From Roseiarcus sp963709185 (GTDB lineage: Bacteria; Pseudomonadota; Alphaproteobacteria; Rhizobiales; Beijerinckiaceae), in assembly GCA_963709185.1 (NCBI GenBank), contig CAVPVQ010000023.1, forward strand, positions 62,001 to 126,000: 64,000 nt of DNA. Reading direction: 5' to 3'. The notes under the pieces were generated by a model, which was given only the letters and a program-made list of their open reading frames with translations, ran no database searches and was not told the origin of the DNA. Shown here in pieces: positions 8,855 through 16,418 of the stretch (position 1 is the stretch's first letter; every line of letters begins with the position of its first letter). The translations under genes and the position numbers were made by a program.

Positions 8855-8863
8855 GATAACACA
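8841..8863. promoter_or_regulatory. Candidate operator palindrome overlapping the -35 box
   Basis: TGTGTT (8841-8846) and AACACA (8858-8863) form a perfect 6-bp inverted repeat with an 11-bp spacer, one helical turn and a half apart, covering the -35 box of the toxin-antitoxin promoter. This is where an autoregulating antitoxin would bind. The role is inferred from position only. Confidence 0.45.
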
Positions 8864-8912
8864 CAGTGTTTCTGAACAATCCATTTTACGAAGAGCTGAG
8901 GCGTCGCCGCAC

Positions 8913-10433
8913 TCAGCCCCACCACGGCGCCGGCAGCGCCATGCGCCCCGCCGATTGCTCCAGCACCTCGCCGAGCGCGAACAGCGTCTCCTCGTCGAAC
9001 GGCCGGCCGATCAATTGCAGGCCGAGCGGCAGCCCTTCAGGCGACAGGCCGGCCGGCGCCACGAGGCCCGGCAGGCCGGCCATGTTGACGGTCACCGTGA
9101 AGACATCGTTGAGATACATCTCGACCGGATCGGCCGAACCTTTCTCGCCGATGCCGAAGGCCGCCGAGGGCGTCGCCGGCGTCAGGATCGCGTCGACGCC
9201 GTCGGCGAACACCGCCTCGAAGTCGCGCTTGATCAGCGTGCGGATTTTCTGGGCGCGCACGTAGTAGGCGTCGTAGTAGCCGGCGGACAGCACATAGGCG
9301 CCGATCATCACGCGCCTGCGAACCTCCGCGCCAAAGCCCGCCGCGCGCGTCTTCTCATAGAGATCGACGATGTCCTTGCCGAGCTCGCGCAGGCCGTAGC
9401 GCACACCGTCGTAGCGCGCGAGATTCGAGGAGGCCTCCGCTGGCGCGACAATATAATAGGCGGGCAGCGCATGGCGGGTGTTGGGCAGCGAAATGTCGCG
9501 GATGGTGGCGCCCGCCGCGCGCAGCCATTCGACGCCCTGCGCCCACAGCCGCTCGATCTCGGCGTTCATCCCGTCGAGCCGGTATTCGCTGGGCACGCCG
9601 ATCGTCAGCCCCTTGATCGAGCGGCCGACGCTGGCCTCGTAATCGGGCGCCGGCGCGTCGTAACAGGTGGAGTCCTTGGGATCAGGGCCGGCCATCGAAC
9701 GCAGCATGATCGCGGCGTCGCGGATCGTGCGGGCGAGCGGTCCGGCCTGGTCGAGCGAGGAGGCGAAGGCGACCATGCCGTATCGCGAGCAGCGGCCATA
9801 GGTCGGCTTGACGCCGCAAATGCCGGTGAACGCCGCCGGCTGGCGGATCGAGCCGCCGGTGTCGCTCGCCGTCGCGGCGAGACAGAGCCGCGCCGCGACA
9901 GCCGCCGCGGAGCCGCCTGACGAGCCGCCGGGCACCAGCAGGCCGCGTTTGTCGCCGGCCAAAGCGGCGCGCGCCTGCGCGACGCTCCAGTTGGGCGGCA
10001 GCCATGGCGAGGCGACGGGTCCGTAGTAGGAGGTCTCGTTGGACGAACCCATCGCGAATTCGTCCATGTTGAGTTTGCCCAGCATCACCGCGCCGTCGCG
10101 CCAGAGTTGCGCGGTGACTGTCGATTCATAGGTCGGCTTGAACCCATCGAGGATATGGCTGCAGGCCTGCGTGTGGACGCCGCGCGTCGCGTAGAGGTCC
10201 TTCACGCCGATCGGCAGGCCTTCGAGCGGGCCGCCCTCGCCCGTGGCCAGACGCGCGTCGCTGGCTTCGGCCATTTCGAGCGCTCGCTCCGGCGTCTCGG
10301 CGACAAAGGCGTTGAGCGCCCGCGCGCGCTCCATCGCCGCAAGGTGAGCGCTCGTCAGTTCGCGGCTTGATAGTTTGCGCGCCTTGAGGGCGTCGCGCGC
10401 CTCGGCAAGCGTCAGGTCGGTGGGATCGTTCAA
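8913..10433 (-). CDS. gatA: Asp-tRNA(Asn)/Glu-tRNA(Gln) amidotransferase subunit A
   Basis: GatA is the amidase subunit that releases ammonia from glutamine or asparagine for GatB. The 506-residue protein shows the amidase signature with its Ser-cisSer-Lys triad: Lys in PIGVKDLYAT, the Gly/Ser-rich VPGGSSGGSAAAVAA segment, and the nucleophilic Ser in SDTGGSIRQPA. The length is normal. It follows gatC by 37 bp and is almost certainly co-transcribed with it; gatB is separated from it by the toxin-antitoxin pair and its promoter. Confidence 0.96.
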   Translation of the reverse strand: MNDPTDLTLAEARDALKARKLSSRELTSAHLAAMERARALNAFVAETPERALEMAEASDARLATGEGGPLEGLPIGVKDLYATRGVHTQACSHILDGFKPTYESTVTAQLWRDGAVMLGKLNMDEFAMGSSNETSYYGPVASPWLPPNWSVAQARAALAGDKRGLLVPGGSSGGSAAAVAARLCLAATASDTGGSIRQPAAFTGICGVKPTYGRCSRYGMVAFASSLDQAGPLARTIRDAAIMLRSMAGPDPKDSTCYDAPAPDYEASVGRSIKGLTIGVPSEYRLDGMNAEIERLWAQGVEWLRAAGATIRDISLPNTRHALPAYYIVAPAEASSNLARYDGVRYGLRELGKDIVDLYEKTRAAGFGAEVRRRVMIGAYVLSAGYYDAYYVRAQKIRTLIKRDFEAVFADGVDAILTPATPSAAFGIGEKGSADPVEMYLNDVFTVTVNMAGLPGLVAPAGLSPEGLPLGLQLIGRPFDEETLFALGEVLEQSAGRMALPAPWWG

Positions 10434-10470
10434 AAAGGTCGTCCGTCAGAGGCGAGGGGCGCGCGGCCGG

Positions 10471-10758
10471 TCATTCGATGACCTTCGGCACGAGAAAGAA
10501 ATCGTCTTCGGCGAGCGGCGCATTGGCCATGACGAGGCTCTCGATCTCCCCGTCGGTCACCACGTCCTCGCGCCGCCGCAGGGTCATCGGAATAACCGAC
10601 GTCATCGGCTCGACGCCAGTCACGTCGACCGCGCCGAGGGCCTCGACGAACGCCAGGATGGCGTTGATCTCGCCCTGCAGATGTGGAACCTCGTCGTCGG
10701 CGACGGCGATGCGGGCGAGATGGGCGATGCGCCTGACAGTGGCCTGATCGACCGACAT
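10471..10758 (-). CDS. gatC: Asp-tRNA(Asn)/Glu-tRNA(Gln) amidotransferase subunit C
   Basis: GatC is a 95-residue clamp that wraps around GatA and stabilises the GatCAB complex. The N-terminal VDQATVRRIAHLARIAV and the central EINAILAFVEALGAVDVTGVEPM segments are the conserved core, and the C-terminal FFLVPKVIE matches the family end. It is the first gene of the gatCA transcript; GGAG lies about 7 nt before the ATG, and a plausible promoter precedes it. Confidence 0.95.
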   Translation of the reverse strand: MSVDQATVRRIAHLARIAVADDEVPHLQGEINAILAFVEALGAVDVTGVEPMTSVIPMTLRRREDVVTDGEIESLVMANAPLAEDDFFLVPKVIE

Positions 10759-10795
10759 TTTCGCTCCAACGCTTCGCCGGACGGGCGATCCACGC

Positions 10796-10825
10796 CCTAT
10801 AGCATCGCGCGCTTTCGCGTTGCAA
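10796..10825 (-). promoter_or_regulatory. Possible promoter of gatCA
   Basis: On the minus strand, TTGCAA (10820-10825) and TATAGG (10796-10801) are spaced by 18 bp, placing a start site near 10790 and a short leader before gatC at 10758. The match is moderate and has not been weighed against background. Confidence 0.4.
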
Positions 10826-11046
10826 CGCGGAGGGCTGACCGGCTCGAGACCTGTCGGGCAGCGTCGCAGCCGGCGGCGCCGCGGATTTGCCTTAGCGTCG
10901 CAAGATATCTAGATAGCCGCGGCTTGCGAACTCCGCGCAGTCTCGCTGCAAGAGGAGGACATCATGAAAAGACATCCGTACGAAACCCAGTTCTGCTTTT
11001 GAACCGCTCAGCAAGCGCCGGAGGGGATTTTAACTCGGAGACCGCA

Positions 11047-11206
11047 GTGAAAAAGGGGCTGCGCTTCGTCCACGGCGACAAGGAATTGGTCGAGAAGCTT
11101 GGGCGAAACGACTTGTGCCCGTGTGGATCAGGTCACCGGTTTCAAATTTTGTTGCCTGAATGGCAAACACTATGACGGAGCAATGCGTAAGGATTATTTC
11201 CGCTAG
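11047..11206 (+). pseudogene. SEC-C motif mini-protein, frameshifted
   Basis: From a GTG at 11047 (GGAG 6 nt upstream) the frame reads KKGLRFVHGDKELVEKLG and then RNDLCPCGSGHRF, the first half of a zinc-binding SEC-C motif, and then runs off into unrelated sequence ending at 11175. In the next frame the DNA continues FKFCCLNGKHYDGAMRKDYFR and stops at 11206, supplying exactly the missing CC half of the motif (CPCGSGxxFKxCC). One extra base in the TTT at about 11139-11142 explains the break. The intact product would be about 52 residues. SEC-C motifs bind zinc and protein or ribosome partners. It may be a decayed gene, or a sequencing error in a homopolymer-like run. Confidence 0.7.
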
Positions 11207-11320
11207 ATAGTCTTCGCGTTGGCCTCACCAACCCGCCTGTCGCCTGGAAAAGCGGCGGGCGGGTCGCGGGCGTCAACCTTAAATATTGGCGGCTCACGAG
11301 CCGCGTGTGAGCACTCGGAT

Positions 11321-11830
11321 ATGTCATTGCACCCGGTCCCTTTGGAAGCGCTGGCGGCGCTCTTGCCGTCGCGCGCGCGGCTGATCGGCGTCGATCTCGG
11401 CACGAAGACGATCGGCCTCGCCCTTTCCGATGTCGAGCGGCGCATCGCCACCCCCCTTCTCACCATCGAACGCAAGAAATTCACCGCGGACGCGCAGCAA
11501 TTGATCGCGCAGATCGCACGGTTCGAGGCCTTCGCGCTGGTCGTCGGGCTGCCGCTCAACATGGACGGCGGCGAAGGGCCGCGCGCCCAGGCGACGCGCG
11601 CGTTCCTGCGCAACTTCAGCGCCCTGAGCGCCACGCCGTTCGCCCTGTGGGACGAGCGCCTGTCGACCGCCGCCGTCAACCGCGCGCTGATCGAACAGGA
11701 CGTCTCGCGCGCCCGGCGCGCCGCCGTCGTCGACCGCATGGCCGCCGCCTACATCCTGCAAGGCGCCCTAGACCGGCTTGCGGCGATCAGCGCGGACATC
11801 TTGTCGTCTCCGTCGAAAGTCGTATCCTGA
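11321..11830 (+). CDS. ruvX: Putative Holliday junction resolvase / pre-16S rRNA nuclease RuvX
   Basis: A 169-residue YqgF/RuvX protein with an RNase H-like fold. The signature LIGVDLGTKTIGLALSD near the N-terminus holds the first catalytic Asp; VVGLPLNMDGGEG and the DERLSTAAVNRAL segment complete the active site, and a final Asp lies in VDRMAAAYILQ. Family members have been linked to maturation of the 16S rRNA 5' end and to Holliday junction cleavage. The ATG at 11321 is chosen because homology begins just after it; the frame is open 34 codons further up. Confidence 0.92.
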   Translation: MSLHPVPLEALAALLPSRARLIGVDLGTKTIGLALSDVERRIATPLLTIERKKFTADAQQLIAQIARFEAFALVVGLPLNMDGGEGPRAQATRAFLRNFSALSATPFALWDERLSTAAVNRALIEQDVSRARRAAVVDRMAAAYILQGALDRLAAISADILSSPSKVVS

Positions 11831-11940
11831 TTTCTGGAATAATTGAACGATCGCGGCTTTAAGCACGTAAAACGTGTGTTATCATTGTTCGACAATCGAT
11901 CCGTCGGTTGTGAGGATTCCCGAATGCGGCGGCTTGAGGG

Positions 11941-12204
11941 ATGACCACGCGGGCGATCCGGCCAAGGCGCAAGCGCGAGGGGCGCGGCTCGCCATCGTCC
12001 GCGCGCGCCGCGACGCGGGCGCCGGCGCGCGACGAACCGGCCGATCCGTCGATCGACGTGGCCCGTTATATCGCTGAGATTACTGCTCAGCTCGCGTCGA
12101 TGGCGCGCGCCGCCAAGCTCGATCTGCTCGCCTACTTCCTCAACATGGCCAACGCCGAAAGCGAATCGATCGCGCGCGGGGGCGTCGACGGCACGCCTGT
12201 CTAG
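11941..12204 (+). CDS. Small conserved hypothetical protein
   Basis: An 87-residue protein. The first 40 residues are basic and disordered (Arg/Ala/Pro-rich). The second half, IDVARYIAEITAQLASMARAAKLDLLAYFLNMANAE, is a helical segment of a kind I recall in short conserved alphaproteobacterial proteins of unknown function. No catalytic motif, signal peptide or membrane segment is visible. Its TAG stop overlaps the convergent dprA stop through a shared CTAG at 12201-12204. It is kept as a gene because of the amphipathic, non-random C-terminal half. Confidence 0.6.
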   Translation: MTTRAIRPRRKREGRGSPSSARAATRAPARDEPADPSIDVARYIAEITAQLASMARAAKLDLLAYFLNMANAESESIARGGVDGTPV

Positions 12205-13436
12205 TCCCGCTCTCGTGGGGCCGTCAGGCTGACCCGGGCCCCGCCCGAATGTTCCAACCGGCCGGCCAGATCGAGCTCCAGCAGCACGATCCGCACTTCG
12301 CTGATCGGGCCTTCGGCGGCGCGCGCCAGTTCGTCGATGGAAATCGGCGACGGGCCGAGCAGATCGACGATGCGCGCGCGCAGCCCGCGCGGCGGTTCGC
12401 GCGCCCCCTGATCTGGCGATTCGGCGCCAAAGGCATCGCCTGGCCCGGCGACGGGCGACCCGTCCCGATCGAAATCGAGCAGCGCCTGCTCGCCCGAAAG
12501 CCCCTCGGTCCCGTCGCGCGCCCCCTCCCGCAGAATGGCGAATGGCGCACGCGCGCGCAGCGGCTCCAGCACGCTCAGCACATCTTCGGGCCTCGCGCAG
12601 AGCGTGGCGCCGTCGCGCAGCAGATCGTTCGCGCCCTCGGCGCGCGGATCGAGCGGCGAGCCGGGAACCGCGAAGACCTCCCTGTTCTGTTCGGCGGCGA
12701 AGCGGGCGGTGATCAGCGAGCCCGAGTTGCGGGCGGCCTCGACGATCACCGTCCCCAAAGCCAGCCCTGAGACGATGCGGTTGCGGCGCGGGAAGTCGCG
12801 CCCGCGCACCTCCCATTCGATCGGCATTTCCGAGATGACCGCGCCGAACTCGACGATCCGCGCGATCAGCGGCGCGGCTTCCGGCGGATAGGGCCTGGCG
12901 TGGCCGCCGGCCAGCACGCCGATCGTTCCGGTCGCCAGCGACGCGGTGTGAGCGCGCTGATCGACGCCGCGCGCGAGGCCCGAAACGATGACATAGCCCG
13001 CCGCGCCGAGGCCGCGCGCCAGGCGATCGGCGAAGGTCAAACCGGCCGCCGATGCATTGCGCGAGCCGACGATCGCCACCGCCGGCTGCTGAAGCGCCTC
13101 CTCGCGACCGCGCAACGCGAGAATCGGCGGCGCGGAATCGATCTGGCGAAGAGCCGCCGGATATTCCGGCTCGCCCAACGCGACGAAGCGCACGCCGGCC
13201 TCCCGCGCCGCCTTCAGCTCCCGCTCGACTTCGTCCGGCGTCGCGATGCGAATTTGCCGCGCCGCTCCGCCGCGCCGCGCCAGACCCGGCAAGGCGCCCA
13301 GCGCCGCGCCTGCGCTCCCGTAGATTTTGATCAACGCGCCGAAGGTGCGCGGCCCGACATTCTCGCTGCGAATGAGGCGCAGCCAGTCGAACCGCTGCGG
13401 GTCGGTCAGCCGGATCGCCTTCGGCCTGGCGGGCAA
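12201..13436 (-). CDS. dprA: DNA-processing protein DprA
   Basis: DprA protects incoming single-stranded DNA and loads RecA during natural transformation. The 411-residue protein has an N-terminal SAM-like region, the Rossmann-like core (VAIVGSRNASAAG, VIVSGLARGVDQRAH, TIGVLAGGHARPYPPE, FPRRNRIVSGLA, SGSLITARFAAEQ) and a C-terminal winged-helix domain after an acidic, low-complexity linker (about residues 305-345). plsY ends 3 bp upstream on the same strand, so plsY-dprA form a tight operon. comEC, another transformation gene, lies 18 kb away. Confidence 0.95.
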   Translation of the reverse strand: MPARPKAIRLTDPQRFDWLRLIRSENVGPRTFGALIKIYGSAGAALGALPGLARRGGAARQIRIATPDEVERELKAAREAGVRFVALGEPEYPAALRQIDSAPPILALRGREEALQQPAVAIVGSRNASAAGLTFADRLARGLGAAGYVIVSGLARGVDQRAHTASLATGTIGVLAGGHARPYPPEAAPLIARIVEFGAVISEMPIEWEVRGRDFPRRNRIVSGLALGTVIVEAARNSGSLITARFAAEQNREVFAVPGSPLDPRAEGANDLLRDGATLCARPEDVLSVLEPLRARAPFAILREGARDGTEGLSGEQALLDFDRDGSPVAGPGDAFGAESPDQGAREPPRGLRARIVDLLGPSPISIDELARAAEGPISEVRIVLLELDLAGRLEHSGGARVSLTAPRERD

Positions 13437-13439
13437 ACC

Positions 13440-14045
13440 TCAGCTCCTCTGTCCGATCCTGGTCTCCGTCCCGTCCAGCAAGCGAGCGATATTGGCGCGG
13501 TGCTTGACCCACAACAGCGCGGCGAGCAGCGCGAAAACAACAGCGGCCTCGGGACGGTCCAGCCAGCGATAGAGCGTCAACGGCGCAAGCGCGCTCGCCG
13601 CCAGCGCCGCCGCCGACGAGAAGCGGGTGAGCGCGGCGATGGCCAGCCAGGCCGCGGCGAAGACCAGCGCCGCCCGCCAATCGATCGCGATCAGGCAACC
13701 CAGAAAGGTCGCGACGCCCTTGCCGCCGCGAAAGCCGATCCAGACGGGATAGAGGTGGCCAAGAAAGGCCCCGACGGCGGCGGCGAGCGCCGCGTCGTCG
13801 CCAAGACAGGCGCGGGCCGCCAACACCGCGACCGTCCCCTTCAGCGCGTCGAGGACCAGCGTCGCGGCGGCCAGATCCTTGCGCCCGGTGCGAAGCACGT
13901 TGGTCGCGCCGATATTGCCAGAGCCGATGGAGCGCAAATCCGCCGTTCCGGCGGCGCGGGTCAACAGCAAGCCGAACGGAATGGAGCCGCTGAGATAGCC
14001 GAGCGCCAGACCAAATAAATCCTGCGGCGCGAAGGCGAACGGCAC
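13440..14045 (-). CDS. plsY: Glycerol-3-phosphate acyltransferase PlsY
   Basis: PlsY is an integral membrane enzyme that transfers an acyl group from acyl-phosphate to glycerol 3-phosphate, the first step of phospholipid synthesis. The 201 residues contain about five hydrophobic helices and the three conserved cytoplasmic motifs: SGSIPFG with RSIGSGNIGATNVLR (motif 1), the GHLYPVWIGFRGGKGVAT glycine-rich segment (motif 2), and the C-terminal WVKHRANIARLLDGTE segment (motif 3). It lies between pyrC' and dprA on the same strand. Confidence 0.95.
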   Translation of the reverse strand: MPFAFAPQDLFGLALGYLSGSIPFGLLLTRAAGTADLRSIGSGNIGATNVLRTGRKDLAAATLVLDALKGTVAVLAARACLGDDAALAAAVGAFLGHLYPVWIGFRGGKGVATFLGCLIAIDWRAALVFAAAWLAIAALTRFSSAAALAASALAPLTLYRWLDRPEAAVVFALLAALLWVKHRANIARLLDGTETRIGQRS

Positions 14046-14081
14046 AAGGAGGCTCCCAGCGTTGCAATGATCAGTGTCAGG

Positions 14082-15374
14082 CTATTCGTAGGCGATCCGG
14101 CCGGCAACCATCGTCAGCTTGACGCGCCCTTCCATCTTCGCCTGATCGAACGGCGTGTTGCGGCACCGCGAATGCAGGCAAGCGGGGTCGAGAACATAGG
14201 GCTCGTCCGGATCGAAGCGAATGAGGTCGGCCGGGGCGCCAGGGGTGAGCCGGCCTCCCGGCAGCCCAAGAATTTCCGCCGGCCGCGTCGACATCGCCCG
14301 CAGCAGGCGCGGCAGGCTGATCTGACCGGAAGAGACGAGGCGCAGGGCCGCCGAAAGCATGGTCTCGAGGCCGATCGCGCCCGCCTCCGCCTCGGCGAAC
14401 GGCAGACGCTTGGTCTCCACATCTTGCGGATCGTGGTCGGAAACAATGACGTCGATCACGCCTTCGGCGAGCGCCTCGATCAGCGCGAGGCGCTCGGCTT
14501 CCGGCCGCAGCGGCGGCGCGAGTTTGAGAAACGTCCGGTAGTCGCCGATGTCCGTCTCGTTCAAGGTCAGATGATTGATCGAGACGCCGCAGGTCACGGC
14601 AAGGCCGGCGCGCCTCGCCCGTCCGATCGCCTCGAGCGACAGGGGGTTGCTGACGAACACCGCGTGATAGCGCGCGCCGGTCAGCGCAATCAGCCGGAGG
14701 TCGCGGTCGAGCATGATCGTTTCAGCCTCGCGCGGCGCCGCTGGCAGCCCGAGACGGCTCGCCCGCTCGCCCTCGCCCATGACGCCCTCGCCGGCGAGGT
14801 CGCGATCCTCGCAATAGTGCATCACCAATGCGCCGAAATCGCGAGCATAGGTCAGCGCGCGGCGCATCACCTGGGCGTTGGCGACGGAAAATCTCCCGTT
14901 CGAGAAGGCGATCGCGCCAGCCTCCGAGAGCAGGCCGATCTCGGCGATCTCGCGGCCCTCGAGACCGCGGGTCAGCGCGGCGCACGGCAGAATGCGAACC
15001 TTGGCGTTGTCGCGCGCCCGCCGCAAAATGAAATCGACGACGGCGGGCTCGTCAACCACCGGGCTGGTGTCGGGCCGCGCCAGAATGGTCGTCACGCCGC
15101 CCGCCGCCGCCGCCGCGCTGGCGGTGGCGATCGTCTCGCGATGCTCGGCGCCCGGCTCGCCGATGAAGGCGCGCATATCGATCAGGCCCGGCGCGACGAC
15201 GTCGCCCGCACAATCGATGATCCGCGCCTCCGCCGGCGCCGAAGCCCGCGTGACCGAGCCGCCAAGCCCGGCGATCAGTCCGCCGATGGTGAGAACGCCG
15301 CCGCGCGTCTCCACGCCAGAATCAGGATCGACAAGGCGGGCATTGATCAAAGCGCAGGGGCGTTGCTCGGTCAC
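14082..15374 (-). CDS. Dihydroorotase-like protein, probably non-catalytic (PyrC'/PyrX)
   Basis: The 430-residue protein has the overall class I dihydroorotase sequence (LGGVTTILARPDTSPVVDE region, SDHDPQDVETK, GRLTPGAPADLIRFDP), but the metal-binding HxH of active enzymes (D-x-H-x-H-L-R-E-P-G) is here DMRAFIGEPG, so both histidines are missing. Such proteins act as assembly partners of aspartate carbamoyltransferase rather than as enzymes. A true pyrC must lie elsewhere. The GTG at 15374 fits the family N-terminus (VTEQRPCALINARL); an ATG at 15440 is in frame but starts with a basic extension. Its normal partner pyrB is 4.8 kb away on the same strand. Confidence 0.88.
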   Translation of the reverse strand: MTEQRPCALINARLVDPDSGVETRGGVLTIGGLIAGLGGSVTRASAPAEARIIDCAGDVVAPGLIDMRAFIGEPGAEHRETIATASAAAAAGGVTTILARPDTSPVVDEPAVVDFILRRARDNAKVRILPCAALTRGLEGREIAEIGLLSEAGAIAFSNGRFSVANAQVMRRALTYARDFGALVMHYCEDRDLAGEGVMGEGERASRLGLPAAPREAETIMLDRDLRLIALTGARYHAVFVSNPLSLEAIGRARRAGLAVTCGVSINHLTLNETDIGDYRTFLKLAPPLRPEAERLALIEALAEGVIDVIVSDHDPQDVETKRLPFAEAEAGAIGLETMLSAALRLVSSGQISLPRLLRAMSTRPAEILGLPGGRLTPGAPADLIRFDPDEPYVLDPACLHSRCRNTPFDQAKMEGRVKLTMVAGRIAYE

Positions 15375-15438
15375 GGGCGCTTCGATAGCGTGGCGCCAGC
15401 GACGGCGCAAGCGAACCCGCGCGCGATTGGCCGGGGCC

Positions 15439-16335
15439 ATGAACTGGTGTGATGAAATTCTGGGTTGGCGCGGGCAGGGGTTCTCGAAAGAGCGCCACGC
15501 GCGCGCGTTGGCCGTCGCAAAAAGCCTATCGATCGTAGACCTTCGCCAAGCCTGGCGCGTGGTTAGCTATACCCGGTACCCCCAGGGCACGGACGGAACG
15601 CGGCTGTTTTGCAGCTATTTTGACGGACTGGGCGAGAACGATCCGGACCGCGCTTGCGATTTCATTCTCGCGAGCGTCGCAGACGAGCGCGATGAGGAGC
15701 TTGTCGCGTCGATCGGCGACGGCAAAATGCTGGGTCAACTGCTGCTTCGTCACGGCGCGCTGACCCAGTCGCGTCTCACGCCCGCAGCGGCGGTTTCCCC
15801 GCGCCTGCGCTGGCTGCTCGGATCGGCTCATGGCCTGATTCGAGGCGGGTTGCTCGACCAACCAAACGTTCAAGCGACGATGCTGCCGCTTGCCGACCGG
15901 GTCGCCTGGGACACGTGGCTGAAAGAAAATCGTAAGGTCGTCGAGGATGTCGAGTCTGCGAGTTTGAACGAACTGACGGCAATGTGGATAGAGGCCAACG
16001 CGCGCTCGCCGGTCGAGAGGCGAAGGGATGATCTGCACCGCACAATGTTCGAATTATGCCGCCATCTGGCGAGCGACAACCGGATGCAAGGGCTGGAATT
16101 CGTGCGCTGCGTGCTCGCCCAAACCGATGATTGGCGGCTGTTAGGCTTGCTCGCCGCTGGATTGCTTGAGGATCTCGTCTGCGGCGAGGATGAAGCGGTC
16201 CTCACTCGTGTCGAGGCCGACGCGGCGCGAGATCCCCGTTTTCGCAGGCTCCTATCGGGCGTATGGTATCAAGGCGTCAGCCCGGCAAGCGCGGCTCGGA
16301 TCGACAAAGCGCGCGACGGGGCTATGCCATTTTGA
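15439..16335 (+). CDS. DUF6869-like protein with an internal duplication
   Basis: A 298-residue helical protein with no signal peptide, membrane segment or known catalytic motif. The last third (CVLAQTDDWRLLGLLAAGLL, LEDLV, DAARDPRFRRLLSGVW) resembles the family I recall as DUF6869. The first half repeats the same pattern (FILASVADERDEELVASIGDGK, then AAAVSPRLRWLLGSAHG), so there appear to be two copies, about 33-135 and 175-280. Function is unknown. It is divergent from pyrC' and precedes kbl by 83 bp on the same strand. Confidence 0.6.
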   Translation: MNWCDEILGWRGQGFSKERHARALAVAKSLSIVDLRQAWRVVSYTRYPQGTDGTRLFCSYFDGLGENDPDRACDFILASVADERDEELVASIGDGKMLGQLLLRHGALTQSRLTPAAAVSPRLRWLLGSAHGLIRGGLLDQPNVQATMLPLADRVAWDTWLKENRKVVEDVESASLNELTAMWIEANARSPVERRRDDLHRTMFELCRHLASDNRMQGLEFVRCVLAQTDDWRLLGLLAAGLLEDLVCGEDEAVLTRVEADAARDPRFRRLLSGVWYQGVSPASAARIDKARDGAMPF

Positions 16336-16418
16336 GCGCCATCCTTCGAAAGCTTGCCCGGCGCCGTCCCGACCGAATTGGAAAAACGGCGCGTTCCCTC
16401 CTACCCGGCGATTCCCCG

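Noticed and set aside
10375..11175. A 266-codon plus-strand frame leading into the SEC-C motif
   Set aside because: Its first 220 codons are antisense to gatA/gatC or intergenic and have no homology; only the last part is real coding sequence, and it is frameshifted.
14082..15374. Calling this gene an active dihydroorotase
   Set aside because: The HxH metal site is absent (DMRAF), so the non-catalytic partner assignment is preferred.
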